This document shows, in pieces, positions 1-9,089 of a stretch of DNA of 64,000 nucleotides. Under the pieces are notes generated by a model. The model was given only the letters and a program-made list of their open reading frames with translations. It had not been told where the DNA came from and made no database searches. Each line of letters starts with the position of its first letter. Position 1 is the first letter of the stretch. Origin of the DNA: Streptomyces showdoensis (GTDB lineage: Bacteria > Actinomycetota > Actinomycetes > Streptomycetales > Streptomycetaceae); the NCBI RefSeq assembly GCF_039535475.1, contig NZ_BAAAXG010000026.1, positions 2,356,001-2,420,000 of the forward strand, read 5' to 3'. A program made the position numbers and the translations under genes.

Positions 1-1102
1 TGCGGAAGTAGCCCTTGTCGGTGACGATCCAGCCGGTCCAGGACAGCAGGTAGGTGCCGATGGCCACCGGGACGACGGAGACGAAGGCCGGCAGCAGGTC
101 GCGCCTGAGGACCGCCGCGTACGGGCGGACGGCGCCGGCGGTGCGGCGGGCGCCGAGGTCCCACAGGACGGTCAGCAGGCCGAACGCGGCCATGATGTAG
201 AGGCCGTTCCACTTGGTGCCGGCCGCCAGGCCGAGCATCACGCCGGCCGCGAGCCGCCACGGCCGCCAGCCGAGCCGCAGGGTCTCGGCGACCGAGGCGT
301 CCGGCCGCAGGATCCCCTGGTCGTCCTCGGGCAGCCCGGCCGCGAGCCGGGCCCGCGCCCGGTCCCGGTCGACGACCAGACAGCCGAAGGCGGCCAGCAC
401 GAAGAACATCAGCACCTGGTCGAGCAGCGCGGTGCGGCTCATCACGAAGTGCAGGCCGTCCACCGTGAGCAGCAGGCCCGCCAGGCAGCCCAGGAACGTC
501 GAGCGGAACAGCCGCCGGCCGATCCGGCACAGCATCAGCACCGACAGGGTGCCGAGCAGCGCGACCATGAAACGCCAGCCGAACGGCTCGAAGCCGAACA
601 GCTTCTCGCCGACGCCGATGACCCATTTGCCGACCGGCGGGTGCACGACGTACCCGGGGTCGGTCGGCACGAGGACCGCGCCGGGGTCGTTCAGGATCGT
701 CTTGTCGATGTCCTTCGGCCACGCCCCCTCGTACCCCTGGTTGATCAGGGCCCAGGAGTCCTTGGCGTAGTACGTCTCGTCGAATATCACCGCGTGCGGC
801 TTGCCCAGGTTCCAGAACCGCAGCACGCCCGCGACCAGCGCGACGAGCAGCGGCCCGGCCCAGGCGGCGGCGCGCCAGATCCGGTCGGCGGCGGCCGGCC
901 CGATCAGGAACAGCGACCACAGCCGCTCCGAGGGGCGGGTGTACGGCGGTACGAGCCGCTCCCGCAGGCCGACGGACAGGGCGCCCGTGGTGTCCGGCCG
1001 GTAGCCGAACTGCCGCAGCCGTCGCTGCCACGACGGGGGCTCTGCCACGGTGGGTGCCACGGGGTGCTGACCCTCCAGGGCCTCGGGTGCGGTACTGGTC
1101 AC
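1..1102 (-). CDS. pmt: Protein O-mannosyltransferase (GT39), C-terminus outside window
   Basis: Polytopic membrane glycosyltransferase that moves mannose from polyprenyl-phosphate-mannose onto Ser/Thr of exported proteins. About 367 N-terminal residues are inside the window. The motif FDETYYAKD at residues 107-115 holds the conserved Asp-Glu pair expected in the first external loop of PMT enzymes, just after a membrane helix at about 78-96. A stretch reading HPPVGKW and further hydrophobic segments follow. The start is GTG at 1102; an ATG at 1110 runs into a stop after three codons and is excluded. A -10 hexamer lies 6 nt before the GTG, so the transcript is probably leaderless. The gene is divergent from rsmI, as I recall for Streptomyces pmt. 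Confidence 0.93.
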   Translation of the reverse strand, partial: MTSTAPEALEGQHPVAPTVAEPPSWQRRLRQFGYRPDTTGALSVGLRERLVPPYTRPSERLWSLFLIGPAAADRIWRAAAWAGPLLVALVAGVLRFWNLGKPHAVIFDETYYAKDSWALINQGYEGAWPKDIDKTILNDPGAVLVPTDPGYVVHPPVGKWVIGVGEKLFGFEPFGWRFMVALLGTLSVLMLCRIGRRLFRSTFLGCLAGLLLTVDGLHFVMSRTALLDQVLMFFVLAAFGCLVVDRDRARARLAAGLPEDDQGILRPDASVAETLRLGWRPWRLAAGVMLGLAAGTKWNGLYIMAAFGLLTVLWDLGARRTAGAVRPYAAVLRRDLLPAFVSVVPVAIGTYLLSWTGWIVTDKGYFR

Positions 1103-1108
1103 CGCGCC

Positions 1109-1114
1109 ATCGTA
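1109..1114 (-). promoter_or_regulatory. -10 hexamer of pmt (leaderless)
   Basis: TACGAT on the minus strand ends 6 nt before the pmt GTG, placing the transcription start at or next to the start codon. No convincing -35 hexamer is visible at 17-18 nt. Inferred from pattern only. Confidence 0.45.
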
Positions 1115-1163
1115 GGGAACGCGCCTGTGCGCGTCGCCTGTCCGGGCTGGGAGGATGACCCGT

Positions 1164-2042
1164 GTGACAGGAACGCTGGTACTCGCAGGGACCCCCATCG
1201 GCGACATCGCGGACGCGCCGCCACGGCTCGCCACCGAATTGGAGAACGCGGACATCGTGGCCGCGGAGGACACCCGGAGGCTGCGCGGACTGACCCGCGC
1301 GCTGGGCATCCACACCACCGGACGGGTGGTCTCCTACTTCGAGGGCAACGAGTCCGCCCGGACGCCCGAGCTGGTCGAGGCGCTGGTCGGCGGGGCGCGG
1401 GTGCTGCTGGTGACCGACGCCGGGATGCCCTCCGTCTCCGACCCGGGCTACCGGCTGGTCGCCGCCGCCGTCGAGCAGGACATCAAGGTCACCGCCGTGC
1501 CCGGCCCGTCCGCCGTGCTCACCGCGCTCGCGCTGTCCGGGCTGCCCGTGGACCGCTTCTGCTTCGAGGGCTTCCTGCCCCGCAAGGCCGGCGAGCGCCT
1601 CGGGCGGCTGCGCGAGGTCGCGGACGAGCGGCGGACCCTCGTCTACTTCGAGGCCCCGCACCGGCTCGACGACACCCTCGCCGCGATGGCCGAGGTCTTC
1701 GGCGCCGAGCGCCGGGCCGCCGTCTGCCGGGAGCTGACCAAGACCTACGAGGAGGTCAAGCGCGGCCCGCTCGGCGAGCTCGCGGCCTGGGCGGCGGAGG
1801 GCGTACGGGGTGAGATCACCGTCGTCGTCGAGGGCGCGCCGGAGGCCCCGCCCGCCGAACTGGACGCCGAGGAGCTGGTGCGCAGGGTGCGGGTGCGCGA
1901 GGAGGCGGGGGAGCGGCGCAAGGAGGCGATCGCGGCCGTCGCCGCCGAGGCGGGGGTTCCCAAGCGCGAGGTGTTCGATGCCGTGGTGGCGGCAAAGAAT
2001 GCGGCGGCGCCAGGCCCCGGAAACGGTAAAGGACTAATCTGA
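1164..2042 (+). CDS. rsmI: 16S rRNA 2'-O-methyltransferase RsmI
   Basis: SAM-dependent methyltransferase of the tetrapyrrole methylase fold that 2'-O-methylates C1402 of 16S rRNA. The N-terminus reads VTGTLVLAGTPIGDIAD, followed by AAEDTRRLRGL and the VTDAGMPSVSDPGYRLV block, all typical of the family; FEGFLPRK lies near the middle. Length (about 292 residues) is normal. I prefer GTG at 1164 over the ATG at 1155: the Shine-Dalgarno GGGAGG (1149-1154) abuts the ATG but sits 9 nt from the GTG, and the family usually begins at this residue. The gene is divergent from pmt and followed by a 139-nt structured gap. Confidence 0.95.
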   Translation: MTGTLVLAGTPIGDIADAPPRLATELENADIVAAEDTRRLRGLTRALGIHTTGRVVSYFEGNESARTPELVEALVGGARVLLVTDAGMPSVSDPGYRLVAAAVEQDIKVTAVPGPSAVLTALALSGLPVDRFCFEGFLPRKAGERLGRLREVADERRTLVYFEAPHRLDDTLAAMAEVFGAERRAAVCRELTKTYEEVKRGPLGELAAWAAEGVRGEITVVVEGAPEAPPAELDAEELVRRVRVREEAGERRKEAIAAVAAEAGVPKREVFDAVVAAKNAAAPGPGNGKGLI

Positions 2043-2116
2043 AAGGCAAAGCGGAACCCGGCGGCGGGCCTCTCCCGGGCCCCTTAGGGCAAGGGAACGC
2101 CAAAGAGCTTCCATGG

Positions 2117-2170
2117 TTTTTCCGGCGCTGATGCGCTTCGGCCGGAAAAGGCGTCCACTGGACCAGTGGA
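2117..2170 (+). promoter_or_regulatory. Structured leader before the zinc-ribbon gene
   Basis: Two perfect inverted repeats precede the ribosome-binding site. TTTTCCGGC (2118-2126) pairs with GCCGGAAAA (2141-2149). TCCACTG (2154-2160) and CAGTGGA (2164-2170) flank GAC immediately before the GAGGAG. It could be an operator, an rsmI terminator or a translational hairpin; I cannot tell which. Confidence 0.4.
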
Positions 2171-2181
2171 GAGGAGCTGGA

Positions 2182-2610
2182 ATGACTGAGATCACCGGCA
2201 CCGGAACGCCCGTCGCGCACGAGGCGTACGCCTTCGCCTGCATGAGATGCGGGTACGGCTGGGAGCAGGCCTACGACATAGAGCACCACGTCGACGCCAA
2301 GGGTCATGAATTCGTCGTCTACAAGGCCGACGGGGAGCGGGTCCCGTCCCCGCTGTCCAGCCCGACCTGCATGAACTGCGGCGGCCACGTCGTGCGGATC
2401 ATGCGCGCGGGCCAGGTCTCCTCGGTGCTCGACCTGATGGCCGCCGCCGAACGGCACGGCCACGGGGCCAAGGCGACCAAGCCGGTGTCGATCGCCGGGC
2501 CGATCGGCCAGGAGCTCACCGAGGACACCCCGGCCGGACCCGAGCAGGAGAAGCCCGCGCACCACTGGCACCTCTCCGACCTGCTGCATCCCTTCCGGTC
2601 CCGGCGGTAA
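2182..2610 (+). CDS. Small zinc-ribbon-like conserved protein
   Basis: Soluble protein of 142 residues, function unknown. Two Cys pairs, CMRCGYGW (about residues 19-26) and CMNCGG (about 64-69), are spaced as in a zinc ribbon, so metal binding is likely. The C-terminal third is acidic and Pro-rich and ends in a His/Trp-containing basic tail. Start chosen at ATG 2182, which has GAGGAG 7 nt upstream; an in-frame ATG at 2113 lies inside the hairpin leader and has no Shine-Dalgarno. It sits between rsmI and the tatD-like gene, an arrangement I recall as common in Streptomyces. It could be an RNA- or DNA-binding accessory protein, but nothing in the sequence proves that. Confidence 0.8.
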   Translation: MTEITGTGTPVAHEAYAFACMRCGYGWEQAYDIEHHVDAKGHEFVVYKADGERVPSPLSSPTCMNCGGHVVRIMRAGQVSSVLDLMAAAERHGHGAKATKPVSIAGPIGQELTEDTPAGPEQEKPAHHWHLSDLLHPFRSRR

Positions 2611-2624
2611 CGCGGCGATACGCC

Positions 2625-2655
2625 TTGGCGGGCGGACTCATGGCCCTCGTACGAT
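2625..2655 (+). promoter_or_regulatory. Promoter of the TatD-family gene
   Basis: TTGGCG (2625-2630), 19-nt spacer, TACGAT (2650-2655). The ATG follows 7 nt later, which fits a leaderless transcript; no Shine-Dalgarno is present. Confidence 0.5.
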
Positions 2656-2662
2656 CGGGGCC

Positions 2663-3532
2663 ATGAGTTCCAAGGACGCCCCGCCGCCGCTGCCCGAGCC
2701 CCTGCCGGTCCCGGTCGCGGACTCGCACACCCACCTCGACATGCAGTCCGGCACCGTCGAGGAGGCCCTGACCAAGGCCGCCGCCGTCGGCGTCACCACG
2801 GTCGTCCAGGTCGGCTGCGACCTCAAGGGCTCCCGGTGGGCCGCCGAGACGGCCGAGCGGTACGACAACGTGCACGCGGCCGTCGCGCTGCACCCCAACG
2901 AGGCCCCTCGGATCGTCCTGGGAGACCCGGACGGATGGTCCCGGCAGGGTGCCCGCATCCCCGGCGGGGACGCGGCGCTCGACGAGGCCCTCGCCGAGAT
3001 CGACCGGCTGGCCGCCCTGCCGTACGTGCGGGCCGTCGGCGAGACCGGCCTGGACCACTTCCGCACCGGTCCCGAGGGCATGGCCGCGCAGGAGCGTTCC
3101 TTCCGCGCCCACATCGAGATCGCCAAGCGCCGGGGCAAGGCCCTCGTCATCCACGACCGCGAGGCCCACGCCGACGTGCTGCGGGTCCTCGACGAGGAGG
3201 GCGCCCCCGAGCGGACCGTCTTCCACTGCTACTCCGGCGACGCCGAGATGGCCGAGATCTGCGCCGCCAAGGGCTACTACATGTCCTTCGCCGGCAACGT
3301 CACCTTCAAGAACGCCCAGCCGCTGCGCGACGCCCTCGCGGTCGCCCCGCTGGAGCTCGTCCTGGTCGAGACGGACGCCCCCTTCCTCACCCCCGCGCCC
3401 TACCGGGGCCGCCCCAACGCCCCGTACCTGATCCCGGTCACCGTGCGGGCCATGGCGGCGGTGCGCGGCATCACCGAGGAGGAGCTGGCCGGGGCGATCG
3501 CCGTGAACACCGCCAACGCCTTCGATTACTGA
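2663..3532 (+). CDS. TatD-family metal-dependent DNase
   Basis: Amidohydrolase-fold phosphoesterase of the TatD family (289 residues), predicted to act as a 3'-5' exonuclease on damaged or oxidised DNA in the cytoplasm. The metal-binding motif ADSHTHLD is at about residues 18-25, VGETGLDHFR at about 127-136, the HDREAH histidine pair at about 164-169, FHCYSGD at about 187-193 and VETDAPFLTP at about 234-243, the complete metal-ligand set. A 23-residue N-terminal stretch precedes the first motif and the start is leaderless. The product is distinct from the TatABC translocase despite the name. Confidence 0.92.
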   Translation: MSSKDAPPPLPEPLPVPVADSHTHLDMQSGTVEEALTKAAAVGVTTVVQVGCDLKGSRWAAETAERYDNVHAAVALHPNEAPRIVLGDPDGWSRQGARIPGGDAALDEALAEIDRLAALPYVRAVGETGLDHFRTGPEGMAAQERSFRAHIEIAKRRGKALVIHDREAHADVLRVLDEEGAPERTVFHCYSGDAEMAEICAAKGYYMSFAGNVTFKNAQPLRDALAVAPLELVLVETDAPFLTPAPYRGRPNAPYLIPVTVRAMAAVRGITEEELAGAIAVNTANAFDY

Positions 3533-3565
3533 TCCATAACGGTTACGCCAGGTAGTCGGGTCGTT

Positions 3566-3595
3566 TTGGAGAGTGACCGCACGCGGGGCTAGGGT
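3566..3595 (+). promoter_or_regulatory. Promoter of rpfB
   Basis: TTGGAG (3566-3571), 18-nt spacer, TAGGGT (3590-3595). The GTG of rpfB starts 9 nt later and has no Shine-Dalgarno, so a leaderless or near-leaderless mRNA is expected. Confidence 0.5.
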
Positions 3596-3604
3596 CCCGG
3601 CATC

Positions 3605-4765
3605 GTGAGCACTTCGTCGCACAGATCCGGGGCTCGCCGGGCCGCCCGGCGCCGCAAGGCGAGCCCGCCCGCCGTCGAGGGACTGCGGCGGATCGTCCCG
3701 CAGGCCCTCGTCGTCGCCTTCCTGGCCGGCGGCACCAGCGCCTTCGTCGCCCAGGACAAGGCCGTCCGGCTGTCCGTGGACGGCGTCCCGCGCACCCTGC
3801 ACACCTTCGCCGACGACGTCGACGAACTCCTCGCCGACGAGGGCCTGACGGTCGGCGACCACGACATCGTCGCCCCGGCCCCCGCCGCCGCCCTGGCCAG
3901 CGGGGACGAGGTCGTCGTCCGCTACGGGCGGCCCGTCGCCCTCACCCTGGACGGGCAGCGCCGCCAGGTGTGGACCACCGCGCGGACCGTCGACGGGGCG
4001 CTGCGGCAGCTCGGCGTCCGCGCCGAGGGCGCCTACCTGTCGGCCTCCCGCTCGGCGCCCATCTCCCGCCAGGGACTCGCCCTCGACGTGCGCACCGAGC
4101 GGACCGTCACCTTCCTCGCCGACGGCCGCGAGCGGACCGTCCGCACCAACGCGGCCACCGTCCGCGAGGCCGTCGAGGAGGCCGGGATCACCCTCTCGGG
4201 CCAGGACACCACCTCCGTGCCGCCCGGCTCCTTCCCGCGCGACGGGCAGACCGTCACCGTGCTGCGGATCACCGGCAGCCAGGAGATCCGCGAGGAGCCC
4301 GTCCCGTTCGCCGTCGAGCGGATCCGCGACGACGAGCTCTTCGCCGGGACCGAGCTCGTCGAACGGCAGGGCGTCCCGGGCGTCCGCCGGGTCACGTACA
4401 GCCTGCGCACCGTCAACGGCGTCCGGCAGAAGCCCCGCCGCACCGGCGAGGAGACCGTCCGCGAGCCCGTCGCCCAGCGGGTCCGGATCGGCACCCGCGC
4501 GCTGCCCACCTCCGTCGCCGGCGCCGACGGCCTGAACTGGGCCGCGCTCGCCGCCTGCGAGTCCGGCGGCCGTCCCGGCGCCGTCGACCCCTCCGGCACC
4601 TACGGCGGGCTCTACCAGTTCGACCCCGGCACCTGGCGCTCCCTGGGCGGCACCGGGGTCGCCCAGAACGCGCCCGCCGCGGAACAGACCTTCCGGGCGA
4701 AGAAGCTCTACGTGACCCGGGGGGCGACTCCGTGGCCCCACTGCGGCCGTAGGCTGTACCGGTGA
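3605..4765 (+). CDS. rpfB: Resuscitation-promoting factor RpfB
   Basis: Secreted or membrane-tethered muralytic enzyme that cleaves peptidoglycan glycan strands during spore germination and resuscitation (386 residues). A basic N-terminus is followed by one hydrophobic segment (about 29-47). Three DUF348 repeats follow (about 53-105, 107-160, 162-220), then a G5 domain (about 222-295) and a C-terminal Rpf/lysozyme-like domain (about 308-386) with the catalytic Glu in ACESGG and the YGGLYQF motif. This is the standard RpfB layout. The TGA overlaps the GTG of rsmA by 4 nt, so the two genes are probably translationally coupled, although rsmA also has its own -10-like hexamer. Confidence 0.93.
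   Translation: MSTSSHRSGARRAARRRKASPPAVEGLRRIVPQALVVAFLAGGTSAFVAQDKAVRLSVDGVPRTLHTFADDVDELLADEGLTVGDHDIVAPAPAAALASGDEVVVRYGRPVALTLDGQRRQVWTTARTVDGALRQLGVRAEGAYLSASRSAPISRQGLALDVRTERTVTFLADGRERTVRTNAATVREAVEEAGITLSGQDTTSVPPGSFPRDGQTVTVLRITGSQEIREEPVPFAVERIRDDELFAGTELVERQGVPGVRRVTYSLRTVNGVRQKPRRTGEETVREPVAQRVRIGTRALPTSVAGADGLNWAALAACESGGRPGAVDPSGTYGGLYQFDPGTWRSLGGTGVAQNAPAAEQTFRAKKLYVTRGATPWPHCGRRLYR
4750..4755 (+). promoter_or_regulatory. Possible internal -10 hexamer before rsmA
   Basis: TAGGCT ends 6 nt before the rsmA GTG, inside the last codons of rpfB. It fits a leaderless internal start, but no clear -35 is seen. Confidence 0.35.
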
Positions 4766-5643
4766 GCACCACCACCGGACCCGACAGTCCCGACGCCCTC
4801 CTCGGCCCCGCAGACATCCGCGAGCTGGCCGCCGCCCTCGGCGTGCGCCCGACCAAGCAGAAGGGCCAGAACTTCGTCATCGACGCGAACACGGTCCGGC
4901 GGATCGTCCGCACGGCCGAGGTGCGCCCCGACGACGTGGTCGTGGAGGTGGGACCGGGGCTCGGCTCCCTCACCCTCGCGCTGCTGGAGGCCGCGGACCG
5001 GGTGACCGCCGTCGAGATCGACGACATCCTCGCCGCCGCGCTGCCGGCCACCATCGCCGCCCGCATGCCGCAGAGGAAGGACCGCTTCGCGCTCGTCCAC
5101 TCCGACGCCATGCTGGTCCAGGAGCTGCCGGGCCCGCCGCCCACCGCGCTCGTGGCCAACCTGCCGTACAACGTGGCCGTCCCGGTGCTGCTGCACATGC
5201 TGGACCGCTTCCCGACCATCGAGCGGACCCTCGTCATGGTCCAGGCCGAGGTCGCCGACCGGCTCGCCGCCCGGCCGGGCAACAAGGTGTACGGCGTGCC
5301 GTCGGTGAAGGCCAACTGGTACGCGGACGTCAAGCGGGCCGGTTCCATCGGCCGCAACGTCTTCTGGCCCGCGCCCAACGTCGACTCGGGCCTGGTGTCG
5401 CTGGTGCGGCGCACCGAGCCGGTGCGGACCACCGCCTCCAAGAAGGAGGTCTTCGCCGTCGTCGACGCCGCCTTCGCCCAGCGCCGCAAGACCCTGCGCG
5501 CCGCCCTCGCGACCTGGGCGGGCTCGCCCGCCGCGGCCGAGGCGGCCCTGGTGGCGGCCGGCATCTCGCCGCAGGCGCGCGGCGAGGCCCTGACGGTCGA
5601 GGAGTTCGCCCGGATCGCGGAGCACAAGGGGGCCGGGGCATGA
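4762..5643 (+). CDS. rsmA: 16S rRNA dimethyladenosine transferase (KsgA)
   Basis: SAM-dependent enzyme that dimethylates A1518 and A1519 in the 3' end of 16S rRNA during small-subunit maturation (293 residues). The KGQNFVID segment (about 33-40), the SAM motif [12 protein letters not shown] (about 59-70), VEIDDIL (about 83-89) and the catalytic NLPYNV (about 133-138) are all present, followed by a helical C-terminal domain. Start GTG at 4762 overlaps the rpfB stop; its own TGA overlaps the ispE ATG by 4 nt (ATGA). The rpfB-ksgA-ispE order is conserved in actinobacteria. Confidence 0.96.
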   Translation: MSTTTGPDSPDALLGPADIRELAAALGVRPTKQKGQNFVIDANTVRRIVRTAEVRPDDVVVEVGPGLGSLTLALLEAADRVTAVEIDDILAAALPATIAARMPQRKDRFALVHSDAMLVQELPGPPPTALVANLPYNVAVPVLLHMLDRFPTIERTLVMVQAEVADRLAARPGNKVYGVPSVKANWYADVKRAGSIGRNVFWPAPNVDSGLVSLVRRTEPVRTTASKKEVFAVVDAAFAQRRKTLRAALATWAGSPAAAEAALVAAGISPQARGEALTVEEFARIAEHKGAGA

Positions 5644-6548
5644 GCGGCGCCGGTGCCGTCACCGTACGGGTCCCCGCCAAGGTCAACGTGCAGCTCGCGG
5701 TCGGCGGCGCCCGGCCCGACGGCTTCCACGACCTGGCCAACGTCTTCCTCGCCGTCTCCCTGTACGACGAGGTGACCGCGACCCCCGCGGACGCCCTGAC
5801 GGTCACCTGCGAGGGCCCCGACGCCGACAAGGTGCCGCTCGACCGCACCAACCTGGCCGCCCGCGCGGCCGAACTCCTCGCCGCCCGGCACGGCATCGCG
5901 CCCGACGTGCACCTGCACATCGCCAAGGACATCCCGGTCGCGGGCGGCATGGCCGGCGGCAGTGCCGACGGCGCGGGCGCCCTGCTGGCCTGCGACGCCC
6001 TGTGGGGCCTGGACACCCCGCGGGCCGAACTCCTGGAGATCTGCGCCGAGCTGGGCAGCGACGTGCCGTTCAGCCTGGTCGGCGGCGCCGCCCTCGGCGT
6101 CGGCCGGGGCGAGCGGCTGACGGAGCTGCCGGTCGGCGGCACCTTCCACTGGGTCTTCGCCGTCGCCGACGGCGGGCTCTCCACCCCTGCCGTGTACGGC
6201 GAGTTCGACCGCCTCAACGAGGGCGTCGAGGTGCCCGAGCCGGTCGCCTCCCCGGCCCTGCTCGACGCCCTGCGCACCGGCGACACCGCCGCCCTCGCGG
6301 GCGCCCTCGCCAACGGCCTGCAGGCCGCCGCCCTGTCGCTGCGGCCCTCGCTGGCCGCGACGCTGGCGGCCGGCACGGCGGCCGGGGCGCTGGCCGCGCT
6401 GGTCTCCGGCTCGGGCCCGACGACCGCGTTCCTGGTGAAGGACGCCGAGTCCGCCGAGTCGGTCGCGGCCGCCCTGATCGCCTCCGGCACCTGCCGTACG
6501 GCACGGGTGGCGACCTCCCCGGCGGCGGGCGCGACCGTCGTCGGCTAG
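5640..6548 (+). CDS. ispE: 4-diphosphocytidyl-2-C-methyl-D-erythritol kinase
   Basis: GHMP-family kinase of the MEP (non-mevalonate) isoprenoid pathway; it phosphorylates the 2-hydroxyl of CDP-methylerythritol (302 residues). [10 protein letters not shown] at about 13-22 is motif 1. The ATP-binding loop [17 protein letters not shown] lies at about 100-116, [10 protein letters not shown] at about 140-149, and the C-terminal SGSGPTTAF motif at about 260-268. The start codon overlaps the rsmA stop, so it is the last gene of the rpfB-rsmA-ispE unit. Only three bases separate its stop from the convergent SMP-30-like gene, with no terminator in between. Confidence 0.95.
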   Translation: MSGAGAVTVRVPAKVNVQLAVGGARPDGFHDLANVFLAVSLYDEVTATPADALTVTCEGPDADKVPLDRTNLAARAAELLAARHGIAPDVHLHIAKDIPVAGGMAGGSADGAGALLACDALWGLDTPRAELLEICAELGSDVPFSLVGGAALGVGRGERLTELPVGGTFHWVFAVADGGLSTPAVYGEFDRLNEGVEVPEPVASPALLDALRTGDTAALAGALANGLQAAALSLRPSLAATLAAGTAAGALAALVSGSGPTTAFLVKDAESAESVAAALIASGTCRTARVATSPAAGATVVG

Positions 6549-6551
6549 CGG

Positions 6552-7541
6552 CTAGTCCTTGTTCTTGGAGATCCGGGCGAGCAGCAGGTTCGGGTCCGGG
6601 TCCCGCTGGACGTAGAAGGCCGCGCTGTTCACGTAGACGGTCTTGGCGTGCACGGCCACGGAGGTCGGGTTCTGCAGGCCGTCGGCCTTCGTGAGGACCG
6701 TCTTGTGGCTGCCGTCCGGGCGGACCAGCGCGAGTTCGTCGATCAGGTTGAGCGCGGCGAGGACGGTGTCGCCGTGCCCGGTGAACGCGAAGTCGTCGAT
6801 GGTGGTGAGCCCGGTCGCCCGGGTCTCGACGGGGCCCGCCGTCCGGTCGTCACCGGGGCCGAAGGGGATCCGCAGCAGGGTCCCGCGGGCGGTGTTGGAC
6901 ACCCAGACGGCGCCGTCGTGCAGCTTGAGGCCGTTGGCGCCGAAGGGCAGCTCCGGGGTGCCGTCCAGCGCGGTCCCGGTCGCCCACGCGGTGGGCTCGC
7001 CGCCGTCCGCCGGCACGCTCCACACGGTGCCGAGGGTGGAGTCGGCGGTGTAGAGGGTGCCGCACTCCTCGTCGAGGGCGAGGCCGTTGGGGAAGCCGTC
7101 GGCGGGCAGCTGGGCGATCTGCTCGGGTGCGCCGCCGTCGGGGGCGATGCGCCAGACGCCGGTCTCGGGCGTCCCGGTGACGTAGTTGACGTACAGGGTG
7201 CCGTCCTGGGCCCGGGCGATGCCGGAGACGATCGCGCCGCCGACGTTCGGGGCCTGCGGATCCTGCACGGTGGGCAGGGTGGCCAGGATCCTGGTGCCGC
7301 CGTGCCGGTCGACGCGGGCGACCTGGTGGGCGAAGGCGAAGGTGAGGTCGGCGGAGCCGTCGGGTTCGAGGGCGATGTTCTCCGGGGTCTGCCCCCCGGC
7401 GAAGTCGAAGTGGGCGAGGACGTGCGGGTCCGTCACCTTCGGGTCGCCGGCCGCGGCGGCGGGTCCGGCGGCGAGCAGGGTGAGCGCGGTGAGCGCGGCG
7501 CCGGCCGCGAGGGCGGCGGCGAGGCGGGGACTGCGGGCCAT
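6552..7541 (-). CDS. Secreted SMP-30/gluconolactonase-like beta-propeller
   Basis: Exported protein of 329 residues with a clear Sec signal peptide (basic MARSPR, hydrophobic core, Ala-rich cleavage region near residue 31). The mature part has blade-like repeats such as PENIALEPDGS, GIARAQDGTLYVN, PNGLALDEECGTLYTAD and NGLKLHDGAVWVSN, which resemble the SMP-30/gluconolactonase/LRE family of calcium-dependent lactonases. The substrate cannot be deduced. A good Shine-Dalgarno (AGGAGAG) precedes the ATG at 7541. It is convergent with ispE and divergent from the acyltransferase gene. Confidence 0.8.
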   Translation of the reverse strand: MARSPRLAAALAAGAALTALTLLAAGPAAAAGDPKVTDPHVLAHFDFAGGQTPENIALEPDGSADLTFAFAHQVARVDRHGGTRILATLPTVQDPQAPNVGGAIVSGIARAQDGTLYVNYVTGTPETGVWRIAPDGGAPEQIAQLPADGFPNGLALDEECGTLYTADSTLGTVWSVPADGGEPTAWATGTALDGTPELPFGANGLKLHDGAVWVSNTARGTLLRIPFGPGDDRTAGPVETRATGLTTIDDFAFTGHGDTVLAALNLIDELALVRPDGSHKTVLTKADGLQNPTSVAVHAKTVYVNSAAFYVQRDPDPNLLLARISKNKD

Positions 7542-7754
7542 GGGTCTCTCCTGGGTGCGGTGCGGTGCGGTGCGGGTGCGGGGGTGGCTGCGGCTGGGAC
7601 ACCCCCGAACATGGCGGCCCGTCGGTCCGCCGCCCCGGCAGCCGGGGCCGGGGAGTCGCCCGCGCGGCCGAGGACAGCACTCCGTTCGTACTCATGCCCG
7701 GGTTGAGTACCGCAGCCCTGACGCCGCCGGGCGCGGGCGCGGGACCGTACCGGC

Positions 7755-9089
7755 ATGGGAACCAGTGCGCGTGACCTCGCCGCCGCGACCCCGGCGAGCC
7801 GGGACCGCTACGTCGACCTGCTCCGGGTCGCCTCGCTCGCCGTCGTCGTCCTCGGCCACTGGCTGATGGCCGCCGTCACCGCCGACGGGCAGGTCGGCAA
7901 CCTCCTCGCCGTCGTCCCCGGGCTCCAGGCGCTGACCTGGGCCCTCCAGGTGATGCCGGTGTTCTTCTTCGTCGGCGGCTTCTCGCACGCCCTCGCCCAC
8001 CGCTCCCGCCCCCGGTACGCGGCCTTCCTGCGGGGCCGGCTGCAACGGCTGCTGCGCCCCACGATGGTCTTCATCGGGGTGTGGGGCGTGCTGGCGCTCG
8101 CCGTGCAGCTGCTCGGCGCGGACGGCGGGCTGACCGGGGTGGCGCTGCGGCTGGTCACCCAGCCGCTCTGGTTCATCGGCATCTACCTGGCCATGGTCGC
8201 CTTCACCCCGCCGCTCCTGAAGCTCCACGAGCGCTGGGGCTGGGGGGCGTTCGCCGCGCTGGTAGCGGGCGCGGTGGCGGTGGACGTGCTGCGCTTCGCG
8301 GCCGGGGTGCCGTTCGTGGAGTTCCTGAACTTCGCCTTCGTGTGGCTGGCGGTCCATCAGCTCGGCTTCCTGCGCGCCGACGGCATGATCCGCCGCCCCG
8401 CCGTCCTCGCCGCGGCGGGACTCGCGGGCGCGGGCCTGCTCGTGGCCCTCGGCCCGTATCCGCTGTCCATGGTCGGCATGCCGGGCGAGAAGGTCTCCAA
8501 CATGGCCCCGCCGACGCTGGCCCTGCTCTGCCACGGCCTGTGGCTGGTCGGCGCGGTCGAGCTCCTGAAGGGCCCCGGCGCCCGCCTCACCGCCCGCGCC
8601 CGGGTCTGGCGCGCGGTCGTCGCCGCGAACGGCGTCGCCATGACCGCGTTCCTGTGGCACCTGACCGCCATGCTCGGCGTGTACGGCGTGCTGCTCGCCC
8701 TCGACGTGCCGCTGCCGGCCCCCGCCACGGGCGCCTGGTGGGCCCAGGTCCCGGCCAGGATCGCCGCCGCGGCCGTCCTCACCGCCCTCCTGGTCGCCCT
8801 CTTCCGCCGCTTCGAGCAGCCGGCCCGGCCCGCCCCCTCCGCCGGCCTCCCCGCGGCCCCCGGCCGGGGGGACGCCCCGCTCACCTCGCTCGCCGCCCTC
8901 GGCGTCACCCTGGCGCTGCTCGGCGTCCTCGGCCTCTCCACCACCGGCTTCGCCGGCCTCCTGGAGGGCCACGGCGCGACGCTGATAGCGGTCCGCGTCA
9001 CGGCCCCGGCAGCCGTCGCGATGGCCCTGGCGGGATGGTTCCTGGTGGAGCGGGCGGGGCGGGGACCCCGAGCCCGTCGATCTCGCTGA
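7755..9089 (+). CDS. Integral-membrane acyltransferase (acyltransferase 3 family)
   Basis: Polytopic membrane protein of 444 residues. The N-terminus RDRYVDLLRVASLAVVVLGH followed by MPVFFFVGGFSHA is typical of acyltransferase 3/OafA-type enzymes, which move acyl groups onto cell-surface sugars or secreted metabolites; the RxxxxDxLR motif and a helix-embedded His are visible. About ten hydrophobic helices follow, with LWFIGIYL near the middle. The substrate is unknown. The start ATG lacks a strong ribosome-binding site. Its 3' end overlaps the remnant on the opposite strand by a few bases. Confidence 0.85.
   Translation: MGTSARDLAAATPASRDRYVDLLRVASLAVVVLGHWLMAAVTADGQVGNLLAVVPGLQALTWALQVMPVFFFVGGFSHALAHRSRPRYAAFLRGRLQRLLRPTMVFIGVWGVLALAVQLLGADGGLTGVALRLVTQPLWFIGIYLAMVAFTPPLLKLHERWGWGAFAALVAGAVAVDVLRFAAGVPFVEFLNFAFVWLAVHQLGFLRADGMIRRPAVLAAAGLAGAGLLVALGPYPLSMVGMPGEKVSNMAPPTLALLCHGLWLVGAVELLKGPGARLTARARVWRAVVAANGVAMTAFLWHLTAMLGVYGVLLALDVPLPAPATGAWWAQVPARIAAAAVLTALLVALFRRFEQPARPAPSAGLPAAPGRGDAPLTSLAALGVTLALLGVLGLSTTGFAGLLEGHGATLIAVRVTAPAAVAMALAGWFLVERAGRGPRARRSR

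Noticed and set aside
449..1813. 454-codon frame spanning pmt and rsmI
   Set aside because: Shadow frame across two divergent genes with proven motifs; Arg/Pro-rich, no domain.
3533..3604. Riboswitch before rpfB (rpf genes can have c-di-AMP riboswitches)
   Set aside because: The 72-nt gap is too short and a promoter lies right at the start codon.
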